Part shown: positions 62,528 to 62,604 of the stretch, in pieces
Layout: each line of letters starts with the position of its first letter
How positions within the stretch are numbered: the first letter of the stretch is position 1
Assembly: GCF_012396365.1 (NCBI RefSeq)
Contig: NZ_JAAXPG010000038.1
Location: forward strand, 1 to 62,604
Source of the DNA: Nocardiopsis alborubida
GTDB taxonomy: Bacteria; Actinomycetota; Actinomycetes; Streptosporangiales; Streptosporangiaceae
Direction: 5' to 3'
Length of the DNA: 62,604 nucleotides
Translations under genes and position numbers: made by a program
The notes under the pieces: generated by a model
The model's input: only the letters and a program-made list of their open reading frames with translations
Told to the model about the DNA's origin: nothing
Databases searched by the model: none

Positions 62528-62604
62528 GAGGGCCTCCGGTAACGGTGTGGATTGCGACATCTACCACCGGACCGGAAGGCCCTCGATGCCCCACACTACC
62601 CACG
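62528..62604 (+). other. Possible start of an insertion sequence or gene cut by the window edge
   Basis: GAGGGCCTCCGGT (62528-62540) pairs imperfectly with ACCGGAAGGCCCTC (62571-62584), and an ATG (62586) follows at once, reading MPHTTH to the end. A hairpin hugging a start codon is common for transposase genes, where it blocks read-through, but only six codons are visible. Confidence 0.3.

Overview
The window is about 73% G+C, with many GTG and TTG starts, tight GTGA/ATGA gene overlaps, BldG/WhiB/SARP-type regulators, a proteasome-activator gene and K+-insensitive H+-pyrophosphatase. This points to a spore-forming, filamentous actinobacterium, most likely Streptosporangiales and probably Nocardiopsaceae (inferred from gene content; no 16S is present).

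Bases 286-5947, all minus strand, hold a SixA phosphatase coupled to a tiny membrane protein, hppA, an alpha/beta-hydrolase fused to DUF309, and a holin-like membrane protein. Bases 6198-33395 are a conserved actinobacterial core block that matches, gene for gene, the Mycobacterium tuberculosis region around Rv3649-Rv3683: acs, a degenerate Fic protein, the ssd-tadABC Flp-pilus genes facing their pilin/TadE genes, an MrfA-like helicase, bldG and its anti-sigma partner, marP, a Nudix enzyme, nth, crp, an MBL hydrolase, a second Nudix, RidA, DUF4177, a Get3/ArsA-like ATPase pair, whiB4/wblA, a PASTA-type PBP, YqeY and a membrane-anchored phosphoesterase, followed by tRNA-Pro(CGG).

Bases 33689-47860 are more variable. 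They hold a chitin-type AA10 LPMO, DUF4037 and DUF2236 genes, a large AfsR/SARP regulator broken by one base in a G7 run, a 62-residue acidic peptide gene with a structured leader, a Nudix gene, DUF2786, a second DnaN-type clamp facing a cluster of DnaA boxes, a thioesterase, tRNA-Ser(TGA), and a small accessory island (GntR, small proteins, a 7-bp tandem repeat, a T-arm-like hairpin). Bases 47906-62032 return to core-like genes: two tandem UspA proteins, a 700-aa ParA/MinD ATPase, quinone oxidoreductase, bpa, serS, pheA, DUF4446, a glycosyltransferase, and a partner-switch cluster (STAS protein, RsbW-like ATPase, PAS/GAF histidine kinase). The right edge carries a second copy of an interspersed repeat (first copy at 23.5 kb) and what may be the start of an insertion sequence.

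A recurring feature is a TANNNT -10 box ending 6-8 nt before the start codon with no Shine-Dalgarno, indicating leaderless mRNAs for at least twelve genes. Bases 1-285 hold no gene that I can support. I found no CRISPR array, rRNA, intact transposase or antiphage system.
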